Shown: in pieces, positions 47,174 through 56,690 of the stretch
Layout of the letters: every line of letters starts with the position of its first letter
Numbering within the stretch: the first letter of the stretch is position 1
Assembly (NCBI RefSeq): GCF_019056515.1
Contig: NZ_CP064873.1
Span: forward strand, 1,054,001 to 1,118,000
Length of the DNA: 64,000 nucleotides
DNA from: Microbacterium paraoxydans
GTDB taxonomy: Bacteria > Actinomycetota > Actinomycetes > Actinomycetales > Microbacteriaceae
Direction of reading: 5' to 3'
Program-made: the position numbers and the translations under genes
The notes under the pieces: model-generated
Seen by the model: only the letters and a program-made list of their open reading frames with translations
Told to the model about the DNA's origin: nothing
Database searches by the model: none

Positions 47174-47287
47174 TGCCGCGGCCCTCGGACGTCGGTAGCG
47201 ACACCTGCACGATCCTGCACCGTCGGCCGGCCGCTGCGGCCCGAGGGGTCGTGCGGGTGGAACGGGGTCGTGCGGGCGGAGCCGTGG

Positions 47288-48124
47288 TCAGAGGCGGTCG
47301 TGCGCTCGACGCAGGGCACCCTCGATCGCGGCCTGGACCGTCGGCCAGTCGTGCACGACCTGGGCGTAGTCGAAGCGCAGCGTCTCGTACCCGAGTCGCG
47401 AGGCGGCGGCGTCGCGGGCGAGGTCGCGGTGGCGCATCGCCGGGGCACCGTGGTGCTCGCGGCCGTCGACCTCGATGATGAGTCGACCGTCGACAACGAA
47501 GTCGACGCGGCCGACACCGGAGATCGTGACCTGCGTCGTGAGCTGTACGCCGAGGATGTGGAGACGGAGGCGCAGGAGGGATTCCAGGCCGCTGTCCGCG
47601 TCGGAACGGGCGAAGTCCACGAGCCAACGCGCGGACCGAGGCAGCGCGGCGCGGATCCGGGCCCGTGCGGCCCGCCCGATCAGTCCCTGCCGCCAGGCTG
47701 ACTCGAAGGACACGAAGAAGGCCTCGTCACCCTCGCACACGTGCAGATGCCGAAGCGCATCCTCGACAGACACGATGCCGAACCGGGTGCGTCCCTCGAA
47801 ATGATGCGGGATGCACCGGCACTCGATGTGCGGGTGCGCGCGGCCGTTGCGACCGAGCCAGACGTGCGGCGCATCGCTCTCCGACAGCACCCAGACTCCG
47901 TGGGCACGGAGCGCGGTGCCGCAGCTGATGGCCCCTCCGTGGGCAGCCGCCGTCAGCACCGTCGCGTCGAGGTCGTGACTGGCGAAGATTCCCGGCCGGA
48001 CCCGATGGATCCGGCCGGCGCGCACCGCGCGGGACAAGGCGGAGCGGGAGATTCCGAAGGCCCCGAGGTCGCGGCCGCGGGCGATGCCTCCGAGACGGTG
48101 AAGGGTCGAGACGGGATCGAGCAT
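47288..48124 (-). CDS. AbiEi-like N-terminus fused to DUF559 (PD-(D/E)XK) nuclease domain
   Basis: This 278-aa protein begins with an antitoxin-like winged helix (RLGGIARGRDLGAFGISRSA, then LSRAVRAGRIHRVRPGIFA), as in type IV toxin-antitoxin AbiEi regulators. The C-terminal 100 residues are DUF559, a very-short-patch-repair-like endonuclease fold with VGRVDFVVDG and LIIEVDGREHH as the catalytic D and ExD elements. No AbiEii toxin is adjacent. CAGAAT ends 6 nt before the ATG. It is bracketed on both sides by repeat-rich DNA. Confidence 0.88.
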   Translation of the reverse strand: MLDPVSTLHRLGGIARGRDLGAFGISRSALSRAVRAGRIHRVRPGIFASHDLDATVLTAAAHGGAISCGTALRAHGVWVLSESDAPHVWLGRNGRAHPHIECRCIPHHFEGRTRFGIVSVEDALRHLHVCEGDEAFFVSFESAWRQGLIGRAARARIRAALPRSARWLVDFARSDADSGLESLLRLRLHILGVQLTTQVTISGVGRVDFVVDGRLIIEVDGREHHGAPAMRHRDLARDAAASRLGYETLRFDYAQVVHDWPTVQAAIEGALRRAHDRL

Positions 48125-48262
48125 TCGCCGATTCTGCGTCCTCCGGTGTCTCGGCGGGGCCCGAAGGGCGTCATGGGGACGAGTCGGGGTGTCCGGGGAG
48201 CCGTGGAGGAAAAGTCACCTGCACGATCCGGAGCCGCGGGTAGTCCTGATCCGGGGATGCCG

Positions 48263-48292
48263 TCGTGCATACGGAACGTGGTCGTGCATCCG
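48263..48292. repeat. Further TCGTGCATCCG copies, upstream side of the DUF559 gene
   Basis: A one-mismatch copy TCGTGCATACG is at 48263-48273 and a perfect copy at 48282-48292. The 14-mer CACCTGCACGATCC is repeated at 48216-48229. The gene-free stretch 48125-48463 (339 bp) holds these copies, the tandem repeat at 48304 and the fumC terminator; I see no gene in it. Confidence 0.88.
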
Positions 48293-48303
48293 GGGCAGGA
48301 ACT

Positions 48304-48395
48304 GAGACGGACGGAGACGGGAACCGAGACGGACGGAGACGGGAACCGAGACGGACGGAGACGGACGGAGACGGACGGAGAACGGGATCGGAGAC
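48304..48395. repeat. Short tandem repeat array (GAGACGG-type)
   Basis: Two perfect 22-bp units, 48304-48325 and 48326-48347 (GAGACGGACGGAGACGGGAA plus CC), are followed by a degenerate run of ACGGACGGAG 10-bp units to about 48395. The array is purine-rich on the plus strand. It lies in the gene-free stretch upstream of the DUF559 gene. Confidence 0.9.
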
Positions 48396-48415
48396 GGGAC
48401 GCGGCCGGAGACGAC

Positions 48416-48449
48416 GGATGCCGCCAGGATCGAGGTCCTCGCGGCATCC
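48416..48449 (-). terminator. Hairpin after fumC
   Basis: GGATGCCGC (48416-48424) pairs with GCGGCATCC (48441-48449). After one C-C mismatch, AGGA pairs with TCCT around a 6-nt loop. It lies 14 bp beyond the fumC stop, so it probably ends the xseB-DUF4245-carbonic anhydrase-fumC transcript. Confidence 0.8.
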
Positions 48450-48463
48450 GTGTCAGGTGTGGA

Positions 48464-49854
<1,391 letters not shown>

Positions 49855-49858
<4 letters not shown>

Positions 49859-50529
49859 TCCGAACCCTCCTTGGTTGCGGGGTCGATCCCCTCGGCTTCG
49901 ATGCCGACCGTGATGACAGGCGCTGCCTCACCCTCGGCCAGACGATAGTTGGCGCCGACGATGCCGAGACGGCCTTCGGCGACGGCGTTGCTGATGATCT
50001 CGGACGACTGCAGCAGGTCGTTGACGGTGTTGCGCAGGTGCTCGCGTCCGACGAGCTCCGCATCGATGTCGGCCACCGTGCCGCCGCCGCTCTCCGCGAG
50101 GACCTTGCGCGCGGCAGGGACGATCGGCGCGATGAGCTTCCAGATGTGCGGGGGGAGCGGGTCGGCATCGATGGCGGTGCCGTCGATGGCGGCGCGCACC
50201 GCACCGCAGGAGTCGTGTGCGAGGACCACGATGAGCGGCACCTCGAGGACGGCGACCGCGTACTCCAGGCTCGCCACGATCGACTCGCCGATCACCTGCC
50301 CGGCGTTGCGCACGACGAAGAGGTCGCCGAGGCCGAGGTCGAAGATGATCTCGGCGGCCAGGCGGGAGTCCGAGCAGCCGAACAGCGTCGCGACGGGGTG
50401 CTGGGCCGCGGTGAGGTCCTTGCGGCGGTCGACGTTCTGGTTCGGGTGCTGGGGCTCGTCGCGGACGAAGCGACGGTTGCCGTCCTGCATCTGCTTCCAG
50501 GCGGCGGCGGGGGTCAGCGGGTGGGTCAT
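49855..50529 (-). CDS. Beta-class carbonic anhydrase
   Basis: This 224-aa zinc enzyme interconverts CO2 and bicarbonate. Ligands are visible: FGCSDSR (Cys52, Asp54, Arg56) and AHDSCGA (His105, Cys108). VRNAGQVIG follows the first motif as usual. No signal peptide is present, so it is cytoplasmic. Overlaps at both ends (ATGA) couple it to the DUF4245 gene upstream and fumC downstream. Confidence 0.95.
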
Positions 50530-51170
50530 CGGGCCTCCGAGACGGTGCGGATCTGGGGGATGAGCGACTCCGCGAGCTCGGCGGTGGAGTCGGCCGAGCG
50601 GGAGCCGTAGAGAAGCACGTAGTCGTCGCCGGCCTGGGTGCCGAGGGCATAGGTGACGTTCGCCTCCGCGCCGGCGGACCCGGGCCGATAGACGTCCCAC
50701 TCCCGGCCGCCGATGCGGATGGTGTCGGTCGGGGCGACGCCGTTCAGGCGCTGCGGGGCCCACGAGGCGTCGGCGTCGAAGGCCTGGGCGAGCTTGATGA
50801 ACCCGCGCTCGTCCTGGGCCGCGGGGGCGAGGGTGACCTCCCAGACGACGGGGGCTCCGCTCTGGAGCTCAGCGGCGTTCACCCGCCAGAAGTCGTCCGT
50901 CTCGGGGACGATCGCCGGGCTGCCCATGGACGACTCGACGTCCGCGGCGATGGCGGCGACGTCGATCGGCTTCGCCGCGACCGGCTCGCCCCGGGGGACG
51001 AGCGCGATGATGACGACGACGACCGCGAGGGTCACCACGAGCGCGGCGACGAGGTTGCGGACGGTCTGGCTCGACCGGTAGGCCTTGCTCGACGCGGCCT
51101 TGCGTGCGGCGGTCTCGTCGGGCGTCTCCGGTCGACCGAGGTCGGCGTTGATCGCGGGGCCCTTGCTCAT
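50526..51170 (-). CDS. DUF4245 membrane-anchored protein
   Basis: A 214-aa protein with a cytoplasmic N-terminus, one helix ([20 protein letters not shown], about 39-58) and an external domain ending [15 protein letters not shown]. This is the actinobacterial DUF4245 family, function unknown, often found beside xseB and glpX or fumarase genes. Its ATG overlaps the xseB stop and its stop overlaps the carbonic anhydrase start. Confidence 0.9.
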   Translation of the reverse strand: MSKGPAINADLGRPETPDETAARKAASSKAYRSSQTVRNLVAALVVTLAVVVVIIALVPRGEPVAAKPIDVAAIAADVESSMGSPAIVPETDDFWRVNAAELQSGAPVVWEVTLAPAAQDERGFIKLAQAFDADASWAPQRLNGVAPTDTIRIGGREWDVYRPGSAGAEANVTYALGTQAGDDYVLLYGSRSADSTAELAESLIPQIRTVSEAR

Positions 51171-51400
51171 GACGCGTCGCTCTCGTCGGTGGTGGCGGTG
51201 CGCGCGGCTTCGAGGCGACGCTTCGCGCCGAGCAGCCACTCCTCGCAGCGGGCGGCCAGGGCCTCGCCGCGCTCCCAGAGCGCGAGTGAGTGCTCGAGGG
51301 TGGGCGCCCCCTGTTCGAGCTCGGCGACGACCCGGACGAGCTCGTCACGGGCCGCCTCGAACGACAGCGTGTCCACAGAGGTGTCGTTCACGGCGCTCAC
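51167..51400 (-). CDS. xseB: Exodeoxyribonuclease VII small subunit
   Basis: A 77-aa helical protein with the family pattern [40 protein letters not shown]. It binds XseA to form the single-strand exonuclease. TAGGAT ends 6 nt before the GTG, so it has its own likely leaderless promoter although it follows xseA by 36 bp. The stop overlaps the DUF4245 ATG. Confidence 0.94.
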   Translation of the reverse strand: MSAVNDTSVDTLSFEAARDELVRVVAELEQGAPTLEHSLALWERGEALAARCEEWLLGAKRRLEAARTATTDESDAS

Positions 51401-51436
51401 TCCTCCATCCTACGTCGTGCCCCGGACGCCGCCCGC

Positions 51437-52714
51437 TCAGGCGCCTTCCGCGATCTCGCCCTCCGAGCGCACCGCGAGCGACCCTCGGTCCACCGTGAGG
51501 GTGAGCGCGCTGCCCGCAGGCGCATCGGCCGCATCGCGGAGGATGACGCCGCCCTCCAGATGCGCGATCGCGTAACCGCGGGCCAGAGTGGCGGCGGGGG
51601 AGAGGGCGCGCAGCGAGGCGCGCAGTTCACCGGTCCGCCGGCCGGCGTCGTCGAGCTGCCGGGTGACCGCGTCGCGACCGCGAGCGAGAAGCAGGAAGGT
51701 CTCCTGCGCACGGCTGTCGATGATCGGATCGGGCGAGCGCAGCACCGGCCGGGACCGCAGCTGCTCGAGCTGGGCGATGTCGTGCGTGAGGCGCTGCGTG
51801 AGGCGGGTGGTGGCCCGGGACCGCAGCTGCGCGATGAGTGCGCGTTGCTCCCCGACGTCGGGGACGACGCGCTTGGCGGCATCGGTCGGCGTCGAGGCGC
51901 GGAGATCGGCGACGTCGTCGAGGAGGGGGTGGTCGTTCTCATGGCCGATGGCGCTGACCACCGGTGTGGAGGCGGCGGCCACGGCTCGGACGAGGCGTTC
52001 GTCGCTGAAGCCGAGGAGGGTCTGCGGGTCGCCGCCGCCGCGAGCGATGATGATGACGTCGACCTCGGGGTCGGCGTCCAGACGGGCGAGAGCCGCCAGC
52101 GTGTCCGGCACGCAGCGATCGCCCTGCACCGCGGCGTACGCGGTCTTGAACCGCACCTGCGGCCAGCGCAGCTCGGCGTTGCGGTGCACGTCCTTCTCGG
52201 CGTCGGAGCGCTCGCCGGTGATGAGTCCGATGACATGGGGGAGGAACGGCAGGCGCTTCTTGCGTGCGGGATCGAAGAGGCCCTCCTGGCGGAGCTGCAC
52301 CCGCAGCCGCTCCAGGCGCTCGAGCTGGTCGCCGAGCCCGACGTGCTTCATGGCCGAGACCGCGAAGCTGAAGTCCCCGGAGCGGACGAAGTAGTCGGCC
52401 TTCACGGCGGCGACCACGTGATCGCCCACGCCCAGGTCGGCGGGGATGCGGCCGCGCACGCTCGACCAGACGCGGATGGAGATCTGCGCGTCGGACCGGG
52501 TGTCCTTGAGGCGGGCGAAGACGTTTCCGGCGCGCACGTTCCAGGACGTGATCTCGCCCTCGACCCACACCGTGTTCCATCGCGCCACGAAGTCGCGGAT
52601 GGTGGCGTTCAGTCGGGCGACCGACGTCGGTGCCTGGGCCGTGGAGTCGCGCGGGGCGACGACATCCGCCGGCGGGGTCTCGCCCGGTCCCGTCGTCGCT
52701 TCGAAGACTGTCAT
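51437..52714 (-). CDS. xseA: Exodeoxyribonuclease VII large subunit
   Basis: This 425-aa catalytic subunit has an N-terminal OB fold (WNTVWVEGEITSWNVRAGNV) and the catalytic XseA domain with IGLITGERSDAEKDV, DVIIIARGGGDPQTLLGF and VSAIGHENDHPLLDDVADLR. With XseB it degrades single-stranded DNA in repair. A GGGAG site precedes the ATG. It is divergent from ispH with 64 bp between. Confidence 0.95.
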   Translation of the reverse strand: MTVFEATTGPGETPPADVVAPRDSTAQAPTSVARLNATIRDFVARWNTVWVEGEITSWNVRAGNVFARLKDTRSDAQISIRVWSSVRGRIPADLGVGDHVVAAVKADYFVRSGDFSFAVSAMKHVGLGDQLERLERLRVQLRQEGLFDPARKKRLPFLPHVIGLITGERSDAEKDVHRNAELRWPQVRFKTAYAAVQGDRCVPDTLAALARLDADPEVDVIIIARGGGDPQTLLGFSDERLVRAVAAASTPVVSAIGHENDHPLLDDVADLRASTPTDAAKRVVPDVGEQRALIAQLRSRATTRLTQRLTHDIAQLEQLRSRPVLRSPDPIIDSRAQETFLLLARGRDAVTRQLDDAGRRTGELRASLRALSPAATLARGYAIAHLEGGVILRDAADAPAGSALTLTVDRGSLAVRSEGEIAEGA

Positions 52715-52778
52715 CTGCTCCCGTTCCTGCCTGCGCGCTCACCGGCCCCGCCCAGCCGCACGACGGTAGAATCGAGGG

Positions 52779-53861
52779 GTGACTTCGACTGCCGTTCATC
52801 TTCCCGCTCCTCGCATCCCACGAGTGCGCGCCGCGGCCGGGCGGCTTCAGGATAACCCGGTGCCCGGACACAAGCGCGTCCTGCTCGCCGCCCCCCGCGG
52901 TTACTGTGCAGGCGTGGACCGCGCCGTGGTCGCTGTGGAGAAGGCGCTCGAGCGCTATGGCGCCCCGGTCTACGTCCGCAAGCAGATCGTGCACAACATC
53001 CACGTCGTGACGGAGCTCGAGGCCAAGGGGGCCATCTTCGTCGAGGAGGTCGACGAGGTGCCCGAGGGCGCGCACGTCGTCTTCAGCGCGCACGGCGTCT
53101 CCCCGGCTGTCGTCAACGCCGCGTCCGACCGTGGCCTGCACGCGATCGACGCCACCTGCCCGCTCGTCACCAAGGTCCACCGCGAGGCCGTGCGCTTCGC
53201 GCGGGACGACTTCGAGATCCTGCTCATCGGCCACGACGGGCACGAGGAGGTCGAGGGCACGGCCGGAGAGGCACCGGATCACGTCACCGTCGTGAACTCC
53301 CCGGAGGAGGCCGACACCGTGCAGGTGAAGGACCCCTCGAAGGTGGTGTGGCTGTCGCAGACGACGCTCTCCGTGGACGAGACCATGGAGACGGTGAACC
53401 GGCTCCGCACCCGGTTCCCCGAGCTGCACAACCCGCCGTCCGACGACATCTGCTACGCCACGCAGAACCGGCAGGTCGCCATCAAGAAGGTCGCCCAGGG
53501 TGCTGATCTGGTGATCGTCGTGGGGTCCGCCAACTCCTCCAACAGCGTGCGACTCGTCGAGGTCGCGCTGGAGTACGGAGCCAAGGCCGCCTACCGCGTG
53601 GACTACGCCGAGGAGATCCGCCAGGAGTGGCTCGACGGCGTGGAGACGGTCGGCGTCACCAGTGGCGCGTCGGTCCCCGAGGTGCTCGTGCGCGAGGTGC
53701 TCGACGCGATCGGCGATGCCGGGTATCGCGACGTGGAAGAGGTCAAGACGGCGGAGGAGGACCTCATGTTCTCCCTGCCGAAGGAGCTCCGTCAGGACGC
53801 CACGGGCCAGCGCGACGCGCGCGCCCTCGGCGGACGCGCCTCCGCAGGAGGGGGTGCGTAG
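52779..53861 (+). CDS. ispH: 4-hydroxy-3-methylbut-2-enyl diphosphate reductase
   Basis: This 360-aa Fe-S enzyme makes IPP and DMAPP in the last step of the MEP pathway. The three cluster cysteines are in [11 protein letters not shown] (Cys43), DATCPLVTK (near 127) and [11 protein letters not shown] (near 225). The N-terminus is extended by about 25 residues relative to short homologues. TAGAAT ends 6 nt before the GTG. The IclR-type gene begins 2 bp after its stop. Confidence 0.96.
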   Translation: MTSTAVHLPAPRIPRVRAAAGRLQDNPVPGHKRVLLAAPRGYCAGVDRAVVAVEKALERYGAPVYVRKQIVHNIHVVTELEAKGAIFVEEVDEVPEGAHVVFSAHGVSPAVVNAASDRGLHAIDATCPLVTKVHREAVRFARDDFEILLIGHDGHEEVEGTAGEAPDHVTVVNSPEEADTVQVKDPSKVVWLSQTTLSVDETMETVNRLRTRFPELHNPPSDDICYATQNRQVAIKKVAQGADLVIVVGSANSSNSVRLVEVALEYGAKAAYRVDYAEEIRQEWLDGVETVGVTSGASVPEVLVREVLDAIGDAGYRDVEEVKTAEEDLMFSLPKELRQDATGQRDARALGGRASAGGGA

Positions 53862-53863
53862 CG

Positions 53864-54655
53864 GTGAACGCCGCGGAGGCGGAGCCGACCCTCATCGGGT
53901 CCGTGCAACGCGCACTCCGCCTGGTCGACATCGTCGCGAACTCGCCGCGCCCGCTGCCGGCGAAGATGCTCTCGTCGATCACGGGCTTGACGCCGGGTAC
54001 CACCTACAACCTCGTGCGCACGCTCGTGCACGAGGGGTACCTGAGTGCGGAGCCCGACGGCCTCGTGCTGGGGAACCGGTTCCCGTCCTTCCAGCAGCAG
54101 ATCGGCTCCCGAGGCGTGTTCCTCGCCCGCGTGCGCGCCGCCTTGCGTGCGGTGACCGAGGACGTCGGCGCCACGGCCTACCTGTCGCGGTACGCGGATG
54201 GGGAGATCCACCTCGTCGACATCGTGGACGCCGTGCGGAACCCTCGGATCGAGCTGTGGGTCGGGCTGCACGCCAGCGCGCACGCGACCGCCCTCGGGAA
54301 GCAGATCCTCGCCGCCCTCTCGGAAGAGGACCGGCTGGACTACCTCGCCCGTCATCGGCTCGAGGAGCTCACGCCGCGGACGATCAGCGACCGGACAGCG
54401 CTCCTCACCCAGCTCGAGCAGACCCCGGGGTGGGCGATCGATCGCGAGGAGTACGCGATCGGCGCGACCTGTGTCGCGGTCCCGGTCATCGCCCCGGGCG
54501 TGACGGCATCGCTGGCCGTCTCCCTCCCGGCCGACCAGGCGGTGGTCAACCGGCGGCTCGTCTCGAACCTGCAACGCGCCGCCCGTCGGCTGTCGGTGCA
54601 GCTCGGGGCCGATGCGCTCGACACCGACGGGCCGGACGCCGAGTTCACCATCTGA
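53864..54655 (+). CDS. IclR-family transcriptional regulator
   Basis: This 263-aa regulator has an N-terminal winged helix (IGSVQRALRLVDIVANSPRP, then KMLSSITGLTPGTTYNLVRT) and an IclR effector domain with LHASAHATALGKQILAAL and AIDREEYAIGATCVAVPVIA. The GTG follows AGGAGGGG. It is 2 bp from ispH, so it is cotranscribed; its effector and targets are unknown. A candidate small RNA lies directly downstream. Confidence 0.9.
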   Translation: MNAAEAEPTLIGSVQRALRLVDIVANSPRPLPAKMLSSITGLTPGTTYNLVRTLVHEGYLSAEPDGLVLGNRFPSFQQQIGSRGVFLARVRAALRAVTEDVGATAYLSRYADGEIHLVDIVDAVRNPRIELWVGLHASAHATALGKQILAALSEEDRLDYLARHRLEELTPRTISDRTALLTQLEQTPGWAIDREEYAIGATCVAVPVIAPGVTASLAVSLPADQAVVNRRLVSNLQRAARRLSVQLGADALDTDGPDAEFTI

Positions 54656-54696
54656 ATTCGTGACCCTGGTGCCCGCCACGTCGCTTATCTATGATC

Positions 54697-54828
54697 GAAG
54701 GCGTAGTGGCTGACAACGCCCTACTGATCGCCCATGGCGGCCCCAGCGCCGGCGACCGAACGGGATGAGGAGCGTCCCCAGCGCTCTCCGTCCGCGGCCC
54801 CGAGAAGTCCCCACTTCTCCGGGGCCGC
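54697..54828 (+). ncRNA. Candidate C-rich-loop small RNA
   Basis: A -10 box TATGAT stands at 54690-54695; no good -35 box is seen. Downstream are stem-loops with no ORF of note. The first is GTAG-N-GGC with GCC-N-CTAC (about 54703-54724). A second, around GAGCGTCCCCAGCGCTC (about 54771-54787), presents CCCC in its loop. The last is a terminator, GCGGCCCCG-GAAGT-CCCC-ACTTC-CGGGGCCGC (54794-54828). Three CCCCA runs fall in single-stranded or loop positions. The layout recalls actinobacterial 6C-type RNAs, but the C runs are only four long. Confidence 0.5.
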
Positions 54829-54888
54829 TATCGGTTGGGCCCCCTTTTCCTGAACGGGCGGCTGAGCGCCGGCCGATACCATGGCGGC

Positions 54889-55410
54889 ATGACCGACCAG
54901 CGCCCCCGCTACGGAGAACTCGCCACGCCCGAGGAGCAGCGGAGGGCCGCGGGGCTGCCGCCCGTGGCGGAGGTGGTCGCCCCGTCGGCTCCCGTCTCGG
55001 ACCCCGCGCCCGCGGCTCCTGCTCCGGCGCGCCCCTCCTCGGTGGACCGCTTCGCGACGATCGCGCTGCTCGCCTACGGCCTCGTGAACGTCGTCGTCAC
55101 CGGCCTGTCCTACCTCGACATCGTCCCGGTGATGAATCAGACCATGGGGATGCTGGGCATCGAGGGGGAGTTCACCAACTACGCCGCGGGCCGCACGTGG
55201 GGCACGATCGCGGCCGTCGTGCTGGCGGTCGGCTGGTGCGTCACGGCGGCCCTGTCGATCCGTCGCCTGCGTCGTGGCCGCCTCACCTGGTGGGTCCCGC
55301 TCGTCGGAGCCGTCATCACGCTGGGCATCGCCTCGTTCTGCCTCGTCGTGCCGATGATGGGCGACCCGGCCTTCATCGCCTACCTCGACCAGGCGACCGG
55401 GGTGCGTTGA
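54889..55410 (+). CDS. Small polytopic membrane protein, 173 aa
   Basis: The N-terminus (MTDQRPRYGELATPEEQRRA) is hydrophilic and followed by an Ala/Pro-rich linker. Three or four membrane helices then lie between residues 60 and 160 (IALLAYGLVNVVVTGLSYL, WGTIAAVVLAVGWCVTAAL, WWVPLVGAVITLGIASFCLV). It looks like a Microbacteriaceae-restricted DUF family (DUF6264-like) with no known role. TACCAT ends 6 nt before the ATG, which decides the start. Confidence 0.82.
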   Translation: MTDQRPRYGELATPEEQRRAAGLPPVAEVVAPSAPVSDPAPAAPAPARPSSVDRFATIALLAYGLVNVVVTGLSYLDIVPVMNQTMGMLGIEGEFTNYAAGRTWGTIAAVVLAVGWCVTAALSIRRLRRGRLTWWVPLVGAVITLGIASFCLVVPMMGDPAFIAYLDQATGVR

Positions 55411-55416
55411 CCCCGT

Positions 55417-55469
55417 GCAGACAGACGAAAGGGGCCCGGCATGATGCCGGGCCCCTTTCCTGTGTCTGC
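55417..55469. terminator. Strong bidirectional terminator before fba
   Basis: AAAGGGGCCCGGCAT (55428-55442) pairs perfectly with ATGCCGGGCCCCTTT (55444-55458). An outer stem GCAGACA (55417-55423) with TGTCTGC (55463-55469) can extend it. A-run and T-run on both sides suit termination in both directions, between the convergent membrane-protein and fba genes. Confidence 0.92.
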
Positions 55470-55474
55470 GGGTG

Positions 55475-56503
55475 TCAGCTCTTCGACTGGCCGTACGATC
55501 CCAGCTGGCGGGTGGACTCGACCACGCGGGCGGCCATGGCCGACTCGGCGATCTTGCCCCAGGCGCGCGGGTCGTACTGCTTCTTGTTGCCGACCTCGCC
55601 GTCGACCTTCAGCACGCCGTCGTAGTTCTTGAACATGTAGTCGGCGATCGCACGGGTGTACGCGTACTGCGTGTCCGTGTCGATGTTCATCTTGATGACG
55701 CCGTTGGCGACCGCGAGGGCGATCTCCTCATCGGTCGAGCCGGAGCCGCCGTGGAAGACGAGGTCGAGCGGCTTCTCGCCGGTGTTGTACTTCGCGGCGA
55801 CCTCGGCCTGGATCTCGCCGAGCAGCTCCGGGCGCAGCTTCACGCCGCCCGGCTTGTACACGCCGTGGACGTTGCCGAAGGTGAGCGCGGCGATGTAGCG
55901 GCCCTGCTCGCCGAGGCCCAGCGCCTGGACGGCCTGGTCCACGTCGGCGAACGTCGTGTAGAGCGCCTCGTTCGAGCCCTCGTGCTGCACGCCGTCCTCC
56001 TCGCCGCCGACGACGCCGATCTCGACCTCGAGGATGGCGTTGATGGCCTTCATGCGGGGGAGCAGCTCCTTGGCGATCTCGATGTTCTCCGCGAGCGGCA
56101 CGGCCGAGCCGTCCCACATGTGGGACTGGAAGATCGGGTTGCGGCCGGCCTTGACCTCTTCCTCCGAGGCGGCGATGAGCGGCTCGACGAAGCCCGCGAG
56201 AGCGTCCTTCGGGCAGTGGTCCGTGTGCAGGGCGACGGTGACCGGGTAGTTCTTGGCGACCTCGGTGGCGTAGCGGGCGAAGGCGAGGGCGCCGGTCGCC
56301 CGGGCCTTGACCGTGTGACCGGCGAAGTAGTCGGCGCCACCGGTGGTGACCTGGATGATGCCGTCGGAGCCGGCCTCGGTCAGACCCTGGAGGACGGCGT
56401 TGATCGTCTGCGAGCTGGAGACGTTGAACGCGGGGTACGCGAAGCCGCCTGCCTTCGCGCGGTCGAGCATGTCGGCGTACTGATCCGGGGTGGCGACGGG
56501 CAT
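55475..56503 (-). CDS. fbaA: Fructose-bisphosphate aldolase, class II
   Basis: This 342-aa zinc enzyme splits or forms fructose 1,6-bisphosphate. Metal and substrate residues are in VALHTDHCPKD, EVEIGVVGGEEDGV and VFHGGSGSTDEE. The ATG at 56503 has the site GCAGGAG and matches the family start MPVATPDQYADML; an in-frame GTG-type extension to 56542 is unnecessary. It is divergent from glpX, whose product acts on the same metabolite. Confidence 0.97.
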   Translation of the reverse strand: MPVATPDQYADMLDRAKAGGFAYPAFNVSSSQTINAVLQGLTEAGSDGIIQVTTGGADYFAGHTVKARATGALAFARYATEVAKNYPVTVALHTDHCPKDALAGFVEPLIAASEEEVKAGRNPIFQSHMWDGSAVPLAENIEIAKELLPRMKAINAILEVEIGVVGGEEDGVQHEGSNEALYTTFADVDQAVQALGLGEQGRYIAALTFGNVHGVYKPGGVKLRPELLGEIQAEVAAKYNTGEKPLDLVFHGGSGSTDEEIALAVANGVIKMNIDTDTQYAYTRAIADYMFKNYDGVLKVDGEVGNKKQYDPRAWGKIAESAMAARVVESTRQLGSYGQSKS

Positions 56504-56690
56504 GAGAACTCCTGCGGTAGGTGAAGCCGGGACAGCTGCCACTCTATCGGGGCGGGTGTCCGGCTTCGGCAGGAGGAGTCGCGCGCCGGCGGGGGCTGTC
56601 CTTCGGTGGTGTTAAGAACTGCGATTTCTTCCTCGCTCAGAGGCGGAAAACGAGCCGATCGATCCCCTGCTCGCGGATAGGCTGGGGATC

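Noticed and set aside
46894..47287. Small genes in the repeat-rich stretch after phoH
   Set aside because: Open frames here shift through the inverted repeats, lack ribosome sites or -10 boxes at the right distance, and show no protein-like composition.
48304..48395. CRISPR array
   Set aside because: The repeats are contiguous without spacers, there are no cas genes, and unit length varies between 22 and 10 bp.
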